DNA of 64,000 nucleotides from Triatoma infestans (Eukaryota; Arthropoda; Insecta; Hemiptera; Reduviidae): the NCBI GenBank assembly GCA_011037195.1, contig JAAEAF010003068.1:1-64000 (forward strand), read 5' to 3'. This document shows positions 22,561 through 33,730 of this stretch, in pieces (positions within the stretch are counted from its first letter, which is position 1; the number at the start of each line of letters is the position of its first letter). The translations under genes and the position numbers were made by a program. The notes beneath the pieces are model-generated. The model was not told the DNA's origin. It saw only the letters and a list, made by a program, of their open reading frames with translations, and searched no databases.

Positions 22561-23185
22561 CGGTCATTAGAATAAGCAAGAGATCGTTAGAATCCGCATT
22601 CTCCTGAGGATTTACAACCACGTAAGTAGTATATATATGGGGATTCGAGGATACAATTTTACTCCCTCAATCTCTTCCCCTCAACCCTTCTACCCATCTT
22701 CCACTCATACCTACTCCATTGGACGAGTACACAAGAGTAGGGTTAAGGAAACATCCGGATTGTGGTCGAGGAATGGGAAACACGTCTGTATAGTATAGTG
22801 ATTCCGGTCAGTATAGTATACATGGAGAGGGGGTGAGTGAATGATGGTAAGGGGGTGGATGAGGGAGTAACTTCCAGTCCCAGAACCGGCACATATATAC
22901 TACTCTCAACTAAACAATCAATTCACGTATTGCCAAAAAGCTACAACGCTTCACTGTCGACACTGGTCTATTCTCAATTTCTACTCTCCATCTTGTCATC
23001 AAGTATAAGTGGAAAATATAAAATTATTAATACCGTTGTGATTTTTCAATTCAGCAACACAAATCAACATTTCCTTCTAATACACCTAACTGTTGGCAGC
23101 AATGTCAAAGAGTTAATGCATATTTAGTAAAAACTCTGACTCTCAAAATTGCAGTAACAGAAGACCTGTGAATATTTCACTACTC
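22561..23185. other. Unassigned DNA
   Basis: Includes a pair of GTATAGTATAG-like words around 22789-22820 and a less AT-rich stretch at 22670-22880. No family recognised. Confidence 0.5.
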
Positions 23186-23188
23186 TTA

Positions 23189-23702
23189 AGCTGGGTTTAC
23201 TTTGCGCGAATCATATGATTCGCGCATCCCATTCGCGAATCAAGACAGTGAAACAAACTGCGAAGCTGATGCGCGAGTTAACAAGGCAAGGGGTGAGCGT
23301 ACTTGTACTGGTTCCACATTCTGCTGTGCCGATTGCGTTAATAGCGTTGCACTTTATTAAAAAGAGGAGAGAACGTCGAAAAAAACGCCACTTTGTGGTA
23401 ATTATTATCGCTGGAATTCCATAAAACTGAATAATTTTTATATAACTCGTTAAGCTGTATGGGGCATGATCTCGATCCATTTTGATGCGCGCAACAAAAT
23501 TAAACTGGTTCACACTGCGCGAGTTTAGAAGGGTGAAACACCATTGATGCGTGCCTAAGACCGAATGCCAGGTGCCTCACCAGGCTGCCTCGCGAGTCAT
23601 CCCCACCCCTCACGATTCGCAGGTCTAGACAGGTCTACACTAAGCGAGTTTTGAGGCGCGCATCACACTCGCGAATCAGATTCGCGCAATGTAAACCCAG
23701 CT
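23189..23702. mobile_element. PIF/Harbinger-like MITE (514 bp)
   Basis: Terminal inverted repeats of 24 bp differ at one position. They begin AGCTGGGTTTAC, then TTGCGCGAATC follows after one variable base. A perfect 3 bp duplication TTA flanks the element (23186-23188, 23703-23705), as expected for the TWA target of PIF/Harbinger elements. The interior is much more GC-rich than the surroundings and dense in GCGCGA/TCGCGC words. The opposing frames at 23211-23513 (minus) and 23215-23424 (plus) share no transposase motif. The element would depend on a transposase from elsewhere. Confidence 0.92.
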
Positions 23703-23705
23703 TTA

Positions 23706-25144
23706 GCCTACAAGCTCATTCTCCTTAAGATTCATTTAGAACTGTTCAACGCTAAGTTACCACTTACTTCTATGATTAGAAAATTATAAAGAATAAAACC
23801 TTGCGAGTACTTTTTTCGGAATATAGGTAGAAAAATTTCATAAATTTAAAAAGGATTATTTGCAGCATAGTGATCATCATTTTTTCTTTTAAAAATTATA
23901 TTTATGATGAATTCACCGTTTTTAATGACGGCAACTCATCCATTGGCTATAGTTTTCAATGCTTTCTGTTAGTACTGTTAATTATTGCAAGAAAAACGGC
24001 ATGAATGAACTTCCCAAATAATTGCAATAATCGATTATGGTATTAATCTGACCAATAATACATTGTAAACATTCAAAACAATTTATTTACTATTTTTCCA
24101 GTGTAAGATATAAATTAACCAAACCAAAGAATAAATCATAAAAAAAGCAAACTACTTTAAACAAAGCCCAATTTTAAACAATACCACCACCTTTAAAGTG
24201 GCTTTAATACAAATAGAGATTTATATATTTTAGTGGGAAACCGGGAAGTATAAGGATGGGGTGGTTTAAATATTTGTTCTGTGTTTTCCCAATGTTCTAT
24301 ATAGATGGCATTCTGTGTTTGTGGGTTTTATAACAAACGAACACATATTGCTGGAATATTGCCAAATTTAGTTTCTGTATTCTCTCTAACAGCGAAAAAC
24401 AGAAGTTATTTTACACTAAGAAAACTCCTATAGTAACCGTACCGTACGGCTTTATTATATTCAAACGATATTCTCTCACTATTATATAAAATACCATATA
24501 TATATATTTGTATTAGAAAAGTATAGAGGAAAACACTGTATGAAGTAAATATTTCATATAATTTTAAGTAAAGCTGTTTCTATGCATAAGAGGAGTTTAT
24601 TATGCCATGAAGTTTGGACAATGGTAAACTTTCCAACAATACACTAACTTCTCAAGGCGGCACCGCTCAATGTGACCAAACTAGCAAGTAACTCTTCTTA
24701 CAAGAAAACAATAATAATAAGAAAATACATCTTGTGAAAGAAAACTATTAAAAAAAAAAAAGCGCTCTCCAAAGCACACATAAAACAAATCTGGTGACAA
24801 TAACTCATAGTACTTCCTAAGCGTTTCCATCAATTACTAACAAAAGAGTTTAGATAGTTAGCCTAAGATTCCAGACTCTTCAAAACCACCGAAAATAAAT
24901 TTTATTTTTTCGAAAAAATATTACAAAGTGATTGGTGTATACTAGAATTAGCATTCTTCCTCGATTTAGGTAGGTATAATTTGCGAGAATACTCAGATCC
25001 CAATACAACAGAAACCTTTTCGATAGTCTCACTTAACTTTTATTAAATATGTTTCTTGTATGTAGAATGTGGGTTTACCAACCACAGTAGATCAATCTCC
25101 AGAAAAACAATTTGACACACATTTCTCGGGGAAACTGAATAGCT
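23706..25144. other. Unassigned AT-rich DNA
   Basis: No element or gene recognised; short TA and poly-A tracts at 24498 and 24750. Confidence 0.55.
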
Positions 25145-25218
25145 TTCCCACAACTGTTGTAGTTGGTTCCATAGAGCTGGAAAGCATCAGAGATATTTTC
25201 CGTGATCGATAGCCTGCT

Positions 25219-25281
25219 TCTTTTTGTGGTCATCGACCGCTTTCAGGTGTTCGCCCATCATCAGGATGTTTTTGTCAAAAC
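25219..25281 (-). ncRNA. Hammerhead-ribozyme-like motif, left arm
   Basis: Minus strand: TTTTG..., CATC, CTGATGA (25258-25264), T, hairpin GGGC...ACCT, GAAAG (consensus GAAAC), CGGTC, then GATGACCACAAAAAG. CATC/GATG gives a 4 bp stem I, and TTTTG/CAAAA can extend it across an internal loop. The last base of the second box is mutated. Confidence 0.55.
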
Positions 25282-25351
25282 AATGTGGTAATTTAGACTT
25301 GAACAGAGCAAATTTAGTTGATACAATTGAGTGTGCACAGCGCAAGTCGAT

Positions 25352-25412
25352 ATTGACAAAAACATCCTGATGATAGACGAACGCCCGAAACCGGTCGATG
25401 ACCACAAAAAGA
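25352..25412 (+). ncRNA. Hammerhead-ribozyme-like motif, right arm
   Basis: CATC, CTGATGA (25367-25373), T, loop region AGACGAACGCCC, GAAAC (25387-25391), CGGTC with GTC at 25394-25396, then GATGACCACAAAAAG. Both core boxes, the GTC triplet and the CATC/GATG stem I are intact. Two G-to-A changes weaken stem II relative to the GGGC/GCCC consensus of the sister copies. The ACC/GGT arms would give a 3 bp stem III with no loop, as in dimer-type hammerheads. One extra T after the first box is a deviation. Confidence 0.6.
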
Positions 25413-25554
25413 AGTAGGCTATCACGGAAAATATCTCTGATGTTTCCCGTAACTGTTACTGTTTACGGTTTAGTGAAAATTAATTTCAAGATATTAATCA
25501 TTAGATGTCATAGTTGAATAATATAATAGGATAAGAAGTGAGATTATTCTATCC

Positions 25555-25830
25555 ATTATAGCATGCTTCTTTTCTTTAATATTGACCGGTTTCAGGTTTT
25601 GCCTCCTTCAACAGAATATGGTTGATCAAGTTCGTTTAGAGACGTTATTTCCACTTAGAAAGTTTCTGTCACACACTATACTGATTTACACTGTATGGGA
25701 GAGGTTATATCATTATAAACCAGACTACCAGACTGTTGACGATGTAAGAAAATCTGAAACCGATTAGAATTAAATAAAATAAGCGTGCTACACGGTAAAA
25801 TTTCAGATATGAATTAGACGTTTTTTCTGC
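25555..25830. mobile_element. Divergent hammerhead-like inverted-repeat element
   Basis: The left part (25560-25625, minus) holds AGCATGC, GACCGGTTTCAGG and CCTCCTTCAACAG. The right part (25733-25810, plus) holds CTGTTGACGATG, TCTGAAACCGATTAG and AGCGTGCTACACGG. They are inverted relatives of each other and of 49003-49176, and resemble the neighbour at 25159-25443 (CTATCACGG versus CTACACGG). The GAAAC box survives on both sides; the CTGATGA box is degraded to TGTTGAA/TGTTGAC. The 61-codon frame is not a gene. Confidence 0.6.
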
Positions 25831-27180
25831 AAATTAAAATGGAATGGATTTTCTCTAATTTTAATATAAACAAGGTTTAAATATTTCATTAATAATAAAT
25901 TAAATTCATAGAATTGAAATAAATTCAAAGTAGCGTTGTTATTTGAAAAGAATGAAACTAAACAAAAAGTATTCAAACAAAAATAATAACCGCTGAAATT
26001 TTTGAGAAAAAAAATTATAGAAGCAATAAAAATATTTTTATTGTAGGCAGAATTTGTTTAAGCATAAATCAATTATAATATAAATACCTATATTATTCTA
26101 AACTTGGTATTAGTCTTAATAAAAAGACTGAATTTCCAAATTTAGTGAATAGTTGACGGGATACGCAGCAGTATGTCTCTAGGTATTTCTTGGTGTTTCA
26201 GTGTTGTTCACGCTTCTTCAAAGCCTAAAAAGAAGACATACATGTCAGAAGATAAAATATTAATTAAAAAACAAATTAATAAAAATGAATTATATATTAG
26301 TTCTTAACATAAAATTTTACTAATATTCATTACTCATAAAAAAAAAAACATATTATTACATTTCTTTCAAAAATTCAGCAAGGAAGCCACTTGGGTACTT
26401 TTTACAAGTATATTTGCAACATGCCTACCTGACTCAAAAGTACACTCTCTACTAATGCAACTAATTCGGTAAACCTGTACCATGGCAAAACGTAAAACCA
26501 TCTCAAAATCTTAAAAATAAGAAATTACAAATTAACAAATTGAAAATGAAAATGACAGCGAGTTAAATTCATTCTTCGGGGAATAACTTTCCTCAAAAGT
26601 TCGAGGAATAAAATTCCTCTTCCAAACTTTGATGTCCTTTTATCTTAAGCTTAAAAGAGTAATTGTAGGAATGAATCCCAAAGGTACTCAACTTTTTTGA
26701 AAAGAAATGAATATACGCCAAGTATTTTCTTCTTTTTTTTCGAATGTATATTCCTTGTAACAGCGTACAATCCAACATTTATATAAAACACATAGGGCCT
26801 GCAGACTTAATTGATATGTAAACTACTCAGGTTTTCCAAACTCTAGCTCAGCTCCGCACAAATCCTCACTCATTAATTACATATTGTACACTTTACAGAC
26901 CAACTACATTCAGGGCCACCGGGGTTAAGAGGGCGCCTTTGTGCAAGTTAAATTCCAGCTCAATCTCATTAAATAAGTGAAATACCTACATGGTTATCCC
27001 TTACTGCAGTTAATACAGCTATGAAATTATCACATTTCTTTAAACTTGGAATTTTCTCTCAATATTTAGTCATCCTTAACAATATACATGTTATGATGGG
27101 TGGTTTATTGGTTAGTTAGTTGACGGCAGATACATGTGTCCAGAAACTGCGCATACTCAAACCTCAACATTTGAAATCTA
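25831..27180. other. Unassigned AT-rich DNA
   Basis: Nothing recognised. Minus frame 26593-26778 has no motif. Confidence 0.5.
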
Positions 27181-28700
27181 ACGGTACAGATTTCTCAGAA
27201 ATACCTCAAATAATTTTCCTGAATAAATGTTAGTTACATTAAAGTGAAAGTAATGCCTACTTTTTTCAGACCAGGCAAAATATGACCAAAAACCCTAATC
27301 AGGTGTGATGGACAAGAAGGATAAATTTTCCAAATAAAAGTGAGAGGTTTTAATCAATTCACTTAGTATCAGTTTAAAGGAAATCGTTGTATCTTATCTG
27401 TTTATATTAAATGATTATGTTGTAACCGTTTTCGAAATAATTAAAAAAAACAAACTTAAAAACCTATTCTGTAAAATCGCAATTCCGATAAATCGATTTT
27501 CATCAAATTTGCAATTCTATCAATGCTTGCAATGTTACATTAATATTATATAGATGGTAAAAAACCATATATTATACTGAAGTTGTAATTTAGAGGAAAG
27601 CGTAACTCTGTTCTCACATGCTTCCTGGATATCGAACTAAACGAACAACAAAAGTCGCCAGCGTAGCCTATTAGTCTGGGCTGCGCTGCTATGTAAAATG
27701 GCTATATAGCCGAAGTCATGGCATAGGAAAAAAAACTATTCCCCCACAACCATCAATTTTCTCAAGAAAATGTTTCAAATAAAAGTGATAGGTATTTATG
27801 TGAGTAGATAGTATACAAAGCTTAAACAAAATCGTTGGAACCGTTTTAAAGAAAATCACGAAAAAACTGGAATAGAAAAACAACATTCAGTAAAGACGCA
27901 CTTCTGGTTGGTTGATGGATTTTTGCCTGAAATCTTTGTGTCTGATATGTAGTGGAAGAACGAAATAGAAAAATGAAAAATAGTTTAGAATATTTTATAG
28001 TTTCAAAAATAGAATTTTGTTAATATATTAAACTGTGAATTTACCTTCAAAAAGAGTGTATTTTAGAGTCAGGTACTGTAAATTGGGGTCATTGCTAGTA
28101 GGGAAACAAAGGCACAAAATTTAATACAATGCGACTTGGCCAACTGCTTTGTTAGAGAGCATTCCTTCGAACAGGCTGTACTCTACCTTCATACAAGAAC
28201 AGTCTGACTTCTGCTTTCAAACAACTAACTCTGAATTCTGCTCCGAAAAAGCCAGAACACTTCAGGAATCGCTCTTTAAAAATCAGTGGCAGTTTCACAA
28301 TATATTAATAAGTTTATAATAACAAATAACTTGTAGTTATTATTTTGAAAGAATATATTTATTGTTAGCAGTGGTGACTACATTATTATTACTAATACTT
28401 CTATCTCAAACAAACATACACGCCCTTTTACAACACCGCTCAAGCCACTACTACAAATACACATCACCAATCACATTTCAGATGCGGTGGTAGTGCCTAA
28501 ACGAAATATCAAGTTACTTCCTGCAACTTTTCGTTTTTGAGATATTCTTTAACACGCACGCCCAGATCATTCGCCAAAAACATTTTTTTTTCGTACTCAA
28601 GGAACCCCAAATCATGCATTTCCGGTGAAAACTAAATTTTGAAACTCTGACACGTTCACAATACTTCCACTTTCTCTTACGCAATAATTTATTGTAATTC
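27181..28700 (-). repeat. Family A dispersed repeat, near complete, split by a solo LTR
   Basis: Reverse copy with 5' part at 28481-28700 and the rest at 27181-27947. The 5' part includes GAATATC (as GAAATATCAAG), TTTTTGAGATATTC, AACCCCAAATCATGCATTTC, CGGTGAAAACTAAATTTTG and CCACTTTCTCTTACG at the end. The rest includes GACGCACTTCTGGTTGGTTG, GAAAATCACGAAAAAACTGG, AAATAAAAGTGATAGGTA, TTTTCTCAAGAAAATG and TTTAGAGGAAAGCGTAA. About 120 bp at 27616-27735 (GCCAGCGTAGCCTATTAGTC etc.) do not match and look like an extra insertion. Confidence 0.85.
27948..28480 (+). mobile_element. Solo LTR, subfamily 1 (533 bp)
   Basis: Starts TGTAGTGGAAGAACG, ends CACATTTCA; flanks GATA (27944-27947) and GATG (28481-28484) agree at 3 of 4 bases. 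It cleanly interrupts the family A copy: the family A text resumes at GCGGTGGTAGTGCC after the LTR. Confidence 0.82.
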
Positions 28701-28999
28701 TGATTTGTCTAATTTTCTTCAAACTTATAATTTTAATCTAACGTTTAGTTGGCCTGAGCCTTTATACATGAATTACAGTTGTTAATTTTTAGACTATGGT
28801 AGCGCCCACTTTCTGCATCCAGCAAAAGTTGTAAAGGCAGAGTGAAGTCAAAGCATAACTTACAGATAACTTAGATCGATCACTCCAAAAATTCAATTTT
28901 TTCGAAAAGTATTTAAAAAAAATTTAGGTTTACACTAAGCAGTTAGCTTTCCATTTTAGTTAATTTATAGGGCACAAGGTGTTCCTGAATTTGTCAATG
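28701..28999. other. Unassigned AT-rich DNA
   Basis: Nothing recognisable between two reverse-strand family A copies. Confidence 0.45.
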
Positions 29000-29225
29000 G
29001 TACAAATTTCAAGTTTTAAGCTTCCTACGAGTTTTCATTGTTGAAATATTTTCAATACGCACACACACACATATCTATATAAAATATATACATACACAGA
29101 TATTTATTATAAAAATTCTTTTCATATCCAGTGGACCTCAATATATGTATATCCGGTGGAAATTCAATTTCGTCAATTTGGCAGAAATCACAATCATACT
29201 AGTATCGCAATAAGAGAAAGTAAAA
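29000..29225 (-). repeat. Family A dispersed repeat, 5' part
   Basis: Reverse copy: TTCAAGTTTTAAGCTTCC, a CACACACACACA run, GGACCTCAATATATGTATAT, CCGGTGGAAATTCAATTTCG, then CGCAATAAGAGAAAGTAAAA (the leading box in reverse). Confidence 0.82.
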
Positions 29226-32200
29226 AAGGGGACAGCCGGGTGTTTGCTCTTTAAACACGTCATTGATTTTCCTCATCCCCAGTTTTCCCGAAATACCCTG
29301 GAAAGCTCATCACCATTTGCATACGTTTAATTATTTAAATCTATTAAAATGGATAAATATATTTAAATAAGATGTGGAAAATAACTGTTTTAATTAAACT
29401 TTTAATTTTAAAATAGAATAGTATTTTTGCGGCTGTTTTAATAAAAGAAAGAAAAAGTGAAAATAAAAATTTGTAAACAATAACAGTTTCCACGCTTGGA
29501 AAATTTACTTATTTTTAATTCTTTTTATCCTTCATAGTTTCACAATCTCTCTAATAATTGAATTTGTTTTATGGTTCGGAATTTTTATACTAATTAATAG
29601 ATTAATAAATTATAAAGTCATCTTTTAATTAGAGCCGCTTCTTACTTAAAAATAAACTGTAACAATAACACATGTTATATAATTTATTTAATGATCCTTT
29701 TCATTAAAATTCTTGACTTAATAAAAAGGAAATATATTTGGCAATTAATTAATATAAAATGATCGGCAAATTAAATAATTAACAGAAAAAATATATGAAG
29801 AAGCTCTTCATAATCAGATGTTAATTGGCTCTTTCAGCATTATTTGTTCAGTTAGGCAAAGATTCTTATTGGAAATTAGGCTAATAATAAAACTATGCTT
29901 AGATTGTAAAACGGAGTATGAAATTATAAGATCCCAGCAACAGTTATGAAATTGCCAAGATGTCCTTAATATACCATTCAACCTTACAGGAAAAATTCAA
30001 AAAATTTATTCCTCTTTCACAAAGTTATCTTACATAAATATGAAGAAACCTTAACGTATTGTGCCTTCATTCGACGGTTGAATGCACTCATTGTGCTCAC
30101 ATTTTACCTCATTAATAAATGTGAGGTGCTAGTTAATGCCGCTTTTACGCCACCTCATCACACATAAAATTATTGGATTAAGGATAAGGAAAATAAAAGA
30201 ATCAATGCACTACACTCCTAAACTTCACGGCCTAACATCAAAGAACAAAATATCCGCAGAGAAGTACGTGGACTGGAATTTTGATAGATTCTCTTATCTC
30301 TTTGTAAAAGACAGTGGTGACAAAAGTCCCTACGATATTCCCAAAAGAGTTCAATGAAGAAACTAAAAAATTCAAGAACTAGGCAAGGGCACTCTATAAC
30401 ATCCTTACAAGTTACTTACATACGTTAAACATGAAATTACAGGAACAGATCAATCAATTCAAACAGCAAGCAAATTCTTATTAAATATAATATAAATTCT
30501 TTAATTTAATTAATTTAATTGTTTAAATGTTTAAATTGTTTAATTTAAATGTTTAAACTTATTCAATTAGCAACATCCACCAACGATCAGAGCTAGAGAG
30601 CCAGATCCTATCCTAAATAGGTGAAGGCTAAATATTCAAGAAAATCTGTAAAGAAAATTCATTTTTCCGTAGTTTGTATTATAATTTTGGATTTTATCCA
30701 TTACAAAAAAAAATCACAAAGAGCTGCGAATAAATCGTCAAAATTTTCATCACATTAAATTCTCTCAATTTTTTCTACATTTTTTCTTCTGGATTATAAT
30801 TATTATTGGGAAAAATATAATAAATATTAGAATATAACCTGACTGAAATCGATTCTCCAACCTGACTTTCGAGGTTATATGTATTCAAAAAATGGAAAAT
30901 GGAGATAGAAGATCCAATAAGATCTCTCCCAACCACCCGAAAATTATATAAGAAAATTCAATTCGTGGCCATGATTATTTTGTGACCATGATTTTATCAA
31001 AAATGATAAAGTATTATCATTAAATTTGTTATTATTGCAGCAGCAATTATCTGGTTGAAACAAATCTTTTATCTGGCAGAAACAATATATTAATTAATAA
31101 TCTATCCGAAGCCTCCCAAAAATACTGTGGCATGAGTTCTACTGTTGCGCAAGATTGGGAAATATTTGGTTATATAGTTATGCTCAAGGACTTGAATCTA
31201 GGAATCCAATGGATAACTGCTGAATTTATATTTATTTAGAAAAAGTATTGGGTTTAAAGTAGGCCGTTGTCTCGGCATGAAACCCTGGGTAACGAACGCT
31301 AAGTGGTCTAAAGGTTAGACGAAAACAAAAGCCGTGGTGAAGGCAACCTATCTAGGGGAAGGGACCACGAAATCAAACTTTCTAGTCCTCCAAGGTCGGG
31401 CCTGATTGCGCCGAGCCAGCTCCTCGACGAATAAATAAAACAAAAATGCTGCTGAAGAGAAGTTTTGGTTCTGAAATTAAAACATATCCATCAAATTTAT
31501 ACCAGCTGAATGGATGAGATCTCTGAAAAAATTGCTAATTACTGTTGGTAATGAAATTCCCATTATAAATTAAGCGAAAACTATATAAAAATTTAAATTT
31601 TAAAATATTTTGACTATACCATGGCAAAAAGACAAATATGAATAAATAATAAAATTCAAGAACATATAAAAACATAATATACTAAAAAATCACACCAACG
31701 GATATGTTTACCATGTTCCGTCTTTAACTGGGAGTAACAGACGTACAATAGTTCTAAATGTCACAGTCTATATAGAGAAAATAACAAGACAATGGAATAA
31801 TACATTGTTTTATCGTCATGGTAGATTATTAGAAAAGACAAAAGGGGGAGAAAGTCATAAATGAACTTTATTATAAAGATGCAAGCTTGGGTAAATTTCA
31901 TTAAAATAGGTCACATAATTGAAATGTTGTAACATGGAAAATTCATCATCTCTCATAAATATCATATTAATTAACGACAATTAAAAACAAACCGTGATGA
32001 AATCTATTGTGAAAAAAAAAAAGGTTATGTACTGTAATGAACAATTTTGTTATAAACTAATGAACAATTTTAATTTTTTTTTAATATTCGCTAAGGAGAA
32101 ACTTTATTAGATTCATTTGTAGTAACTTTATTACACTTCTAAGTTAAATGTATTGGAAGAAGAGGAATTAACAACAACAACAAAAAATCTTGAAAAAACA

Positions 32201-33124
32201 GTGTGTTTATGAATACTACCACCTCAATGTTTAAATTTCAACCCATTTTCAACCGAGAAACTACAGAAATCCCTTATTTCTTTGTCCATAATATCTGTTT
32301 TAAAGAATTTAATTTACTGTTGTGAAAACCAGAGATTTAGTACCGTTCTATCTATTTTAAAATGAATGTAAAATAAAACAAAGAAAATAAGAAGCTTTAT
32401 AGAGAAAGTAGCGTTTCAATACATTTTATACTAGGAGTACAAGGTACATAAGAAATGAAGTAGATGTATTAGTAGTAGGGTAAATCTCTTGAGTGGTTTA
32501 TTCTGCACACTTAGTAGTATAAGAGTACGACCGTATACAGTCTTTTCCTCTCAGGAGATTTGAAACAGTAAGAAAGATTGATACTCTATAAATATATATA
32601 TTAGGCTAGTTAGTTCTGTGCAAAAGGGTAGTATTATTTTGTACACAATTTTACTGTCCTATAACAGATACAGGATTGTCTGTATACAAGATTATTATAC
32701 CATAGTGAAGTTTTTAAAGAAAACAAACGAGTGGAAAGATCTCTTACAATTCTGTACATTATTACATTCCAGTAGCTCATCTGTGTGTTATTATCTAACT
32801 TTTAAATGGTTTTACTTATTATTTGGATTATAAAAAAAAACACTGGTATTGTTAACAGTTCAAATTCATTACAGCGTTTCCTTTCTTTTGTATGTATAAT
32901 CAGTCATCATTGTACAAAATCAAAATACTAAACTTTGTTTTCCTAAAATGTTCATTCAATGCTAAACATAAGCTATATCATTCATTTCTTTTGCATTAGT
33001 CACGAATTTTCCTATTACACGTCTCACTTCCCATGATAAATTTTCTTTAAAAATGAATGGAATTTTTCCAACACATTAATGCCTCAAAAATGATTCATGA
33101 AGCATTCCTGTTTTGTGGAGGAAA
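29226..33124. other. Unassigned AT-rich DNA with one GC-richer island
   Basis: Long stretch without a recognised gene. 31255-31432 is GC-richer (GGCCGTTGTCTCGGCATGAA to GAGCCAGCTCCTCGACGAA) and ends in AATAAATAAAACAAAA. This suggests a retroposed 3' end, but I do not recognise the family. Small frames at 30136-30357 and 32618-32833 have no motif. Confidence 0.5.
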
Positions 33125-33415
33125 CTATGCAATTTCTTACGCCGATTAAATTCTCTGCGCCACCAGTTATGATGGTCGGTTCACCTTAATTTCAGTCGAC
33201 CAATTTTTGGAAGTGCTGTAGATCTGTTCATTGAATGTCTTCTTAGGTAATCATCCTTTGCCATTCTTATGACATGACCTCCCATCACATCTTCCCTAAT
33301 TTGATGAACCTCACCACACGTCTCGGTATAGGCTAGACTCCTGATGCGTCCTTCTTCACCACCTGTCTTTCCTAATTGGGCTGTATATTGTACGAAGTAT
33401 TTTCTCTTCAAAGGT
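33125..33415 (-). pseudogene. LINE C-terminal scrap (GHVIRM motif)
   Basis: The minus frame reads QYTAQLGKTGG, RIRSLAYTETCGE, REDVMGGHVIRMAKDDYLRR and then LPKIGRLKLR followed by a stop. GHVIRM followed by a basic stretch is a common C-terminal signature of non-LTR retrotransposon ORF2 proteins. Only about 76 codons are open. No reverse transcriptase or duplication is visible here, so clade and ends are unknown. Confidence 0.6.
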
Positions 33416-33604
33416 AAGATGCTTTTTCTTCTATATTTTTGGTTTCCCTACTTCTCAACCATGTACAAGAAGAACTAGGCGAATCCAAGCTTCCTATTTT
33501 TAGCAATCAGGTTTGGTAATTATTATTATTATTATTATTAACTCGGAAATAAAGTTTTAGTTTTCTACAATTTTTCTTTTTCACTCACATATACTGAGAG
33601 GGGT

Positions 33605-33730
33605 ACATTACTGATTTTTTTTTTTTTTGCTTAAAGGATCTCAAAAACATGTATTTCCGGTGAAAACTCGGAACAATACAATACTTCCTTTTGCAGAAGT
33701 AAAAATCTTAAGAGTCATTTTCGACAAATT
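33605..33730 (-). repeat. Family A dispersed repeat, 5' scrap
   Basis: Reverse copy: a T15 run, GGATCTCAAAAACATGTATT, TCCGGTGAAAACTCGG, AATACTTCCTTTTGCAG. The frame 33627-33824 runs through it and is not a gene. Confidence 0.75.

Larger units (their letters stand above)
25159..25443. mobile_element. Hammerhead-like inverted-repeat element (285 bp)
   Basis: The left arm (to about 25285) is the inverted copy of the right arm (25350-25443). Shared words are ATCAGAGATATTTTCCGTGA, CTTCTTTTTGTGGTCATCGA and ATGTTTTTGTCAA. The flanks TTCCCACAACTGTT (25145-25158) and TTCCCGTAACTGTT (25444-25457) agree at 12 of 14 positions and look like a decayed target duplication. Each arm carries an outward-pointing hammerhead-like motif. 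No coding capacity. Confidence 0.78.

Noticed and set aside
23211..23513. 100-codon frame and an opposing 69-codon frame
   Set aside because: Inside the GC-rich MITE, where stops are rare by composition; no transposase motif.
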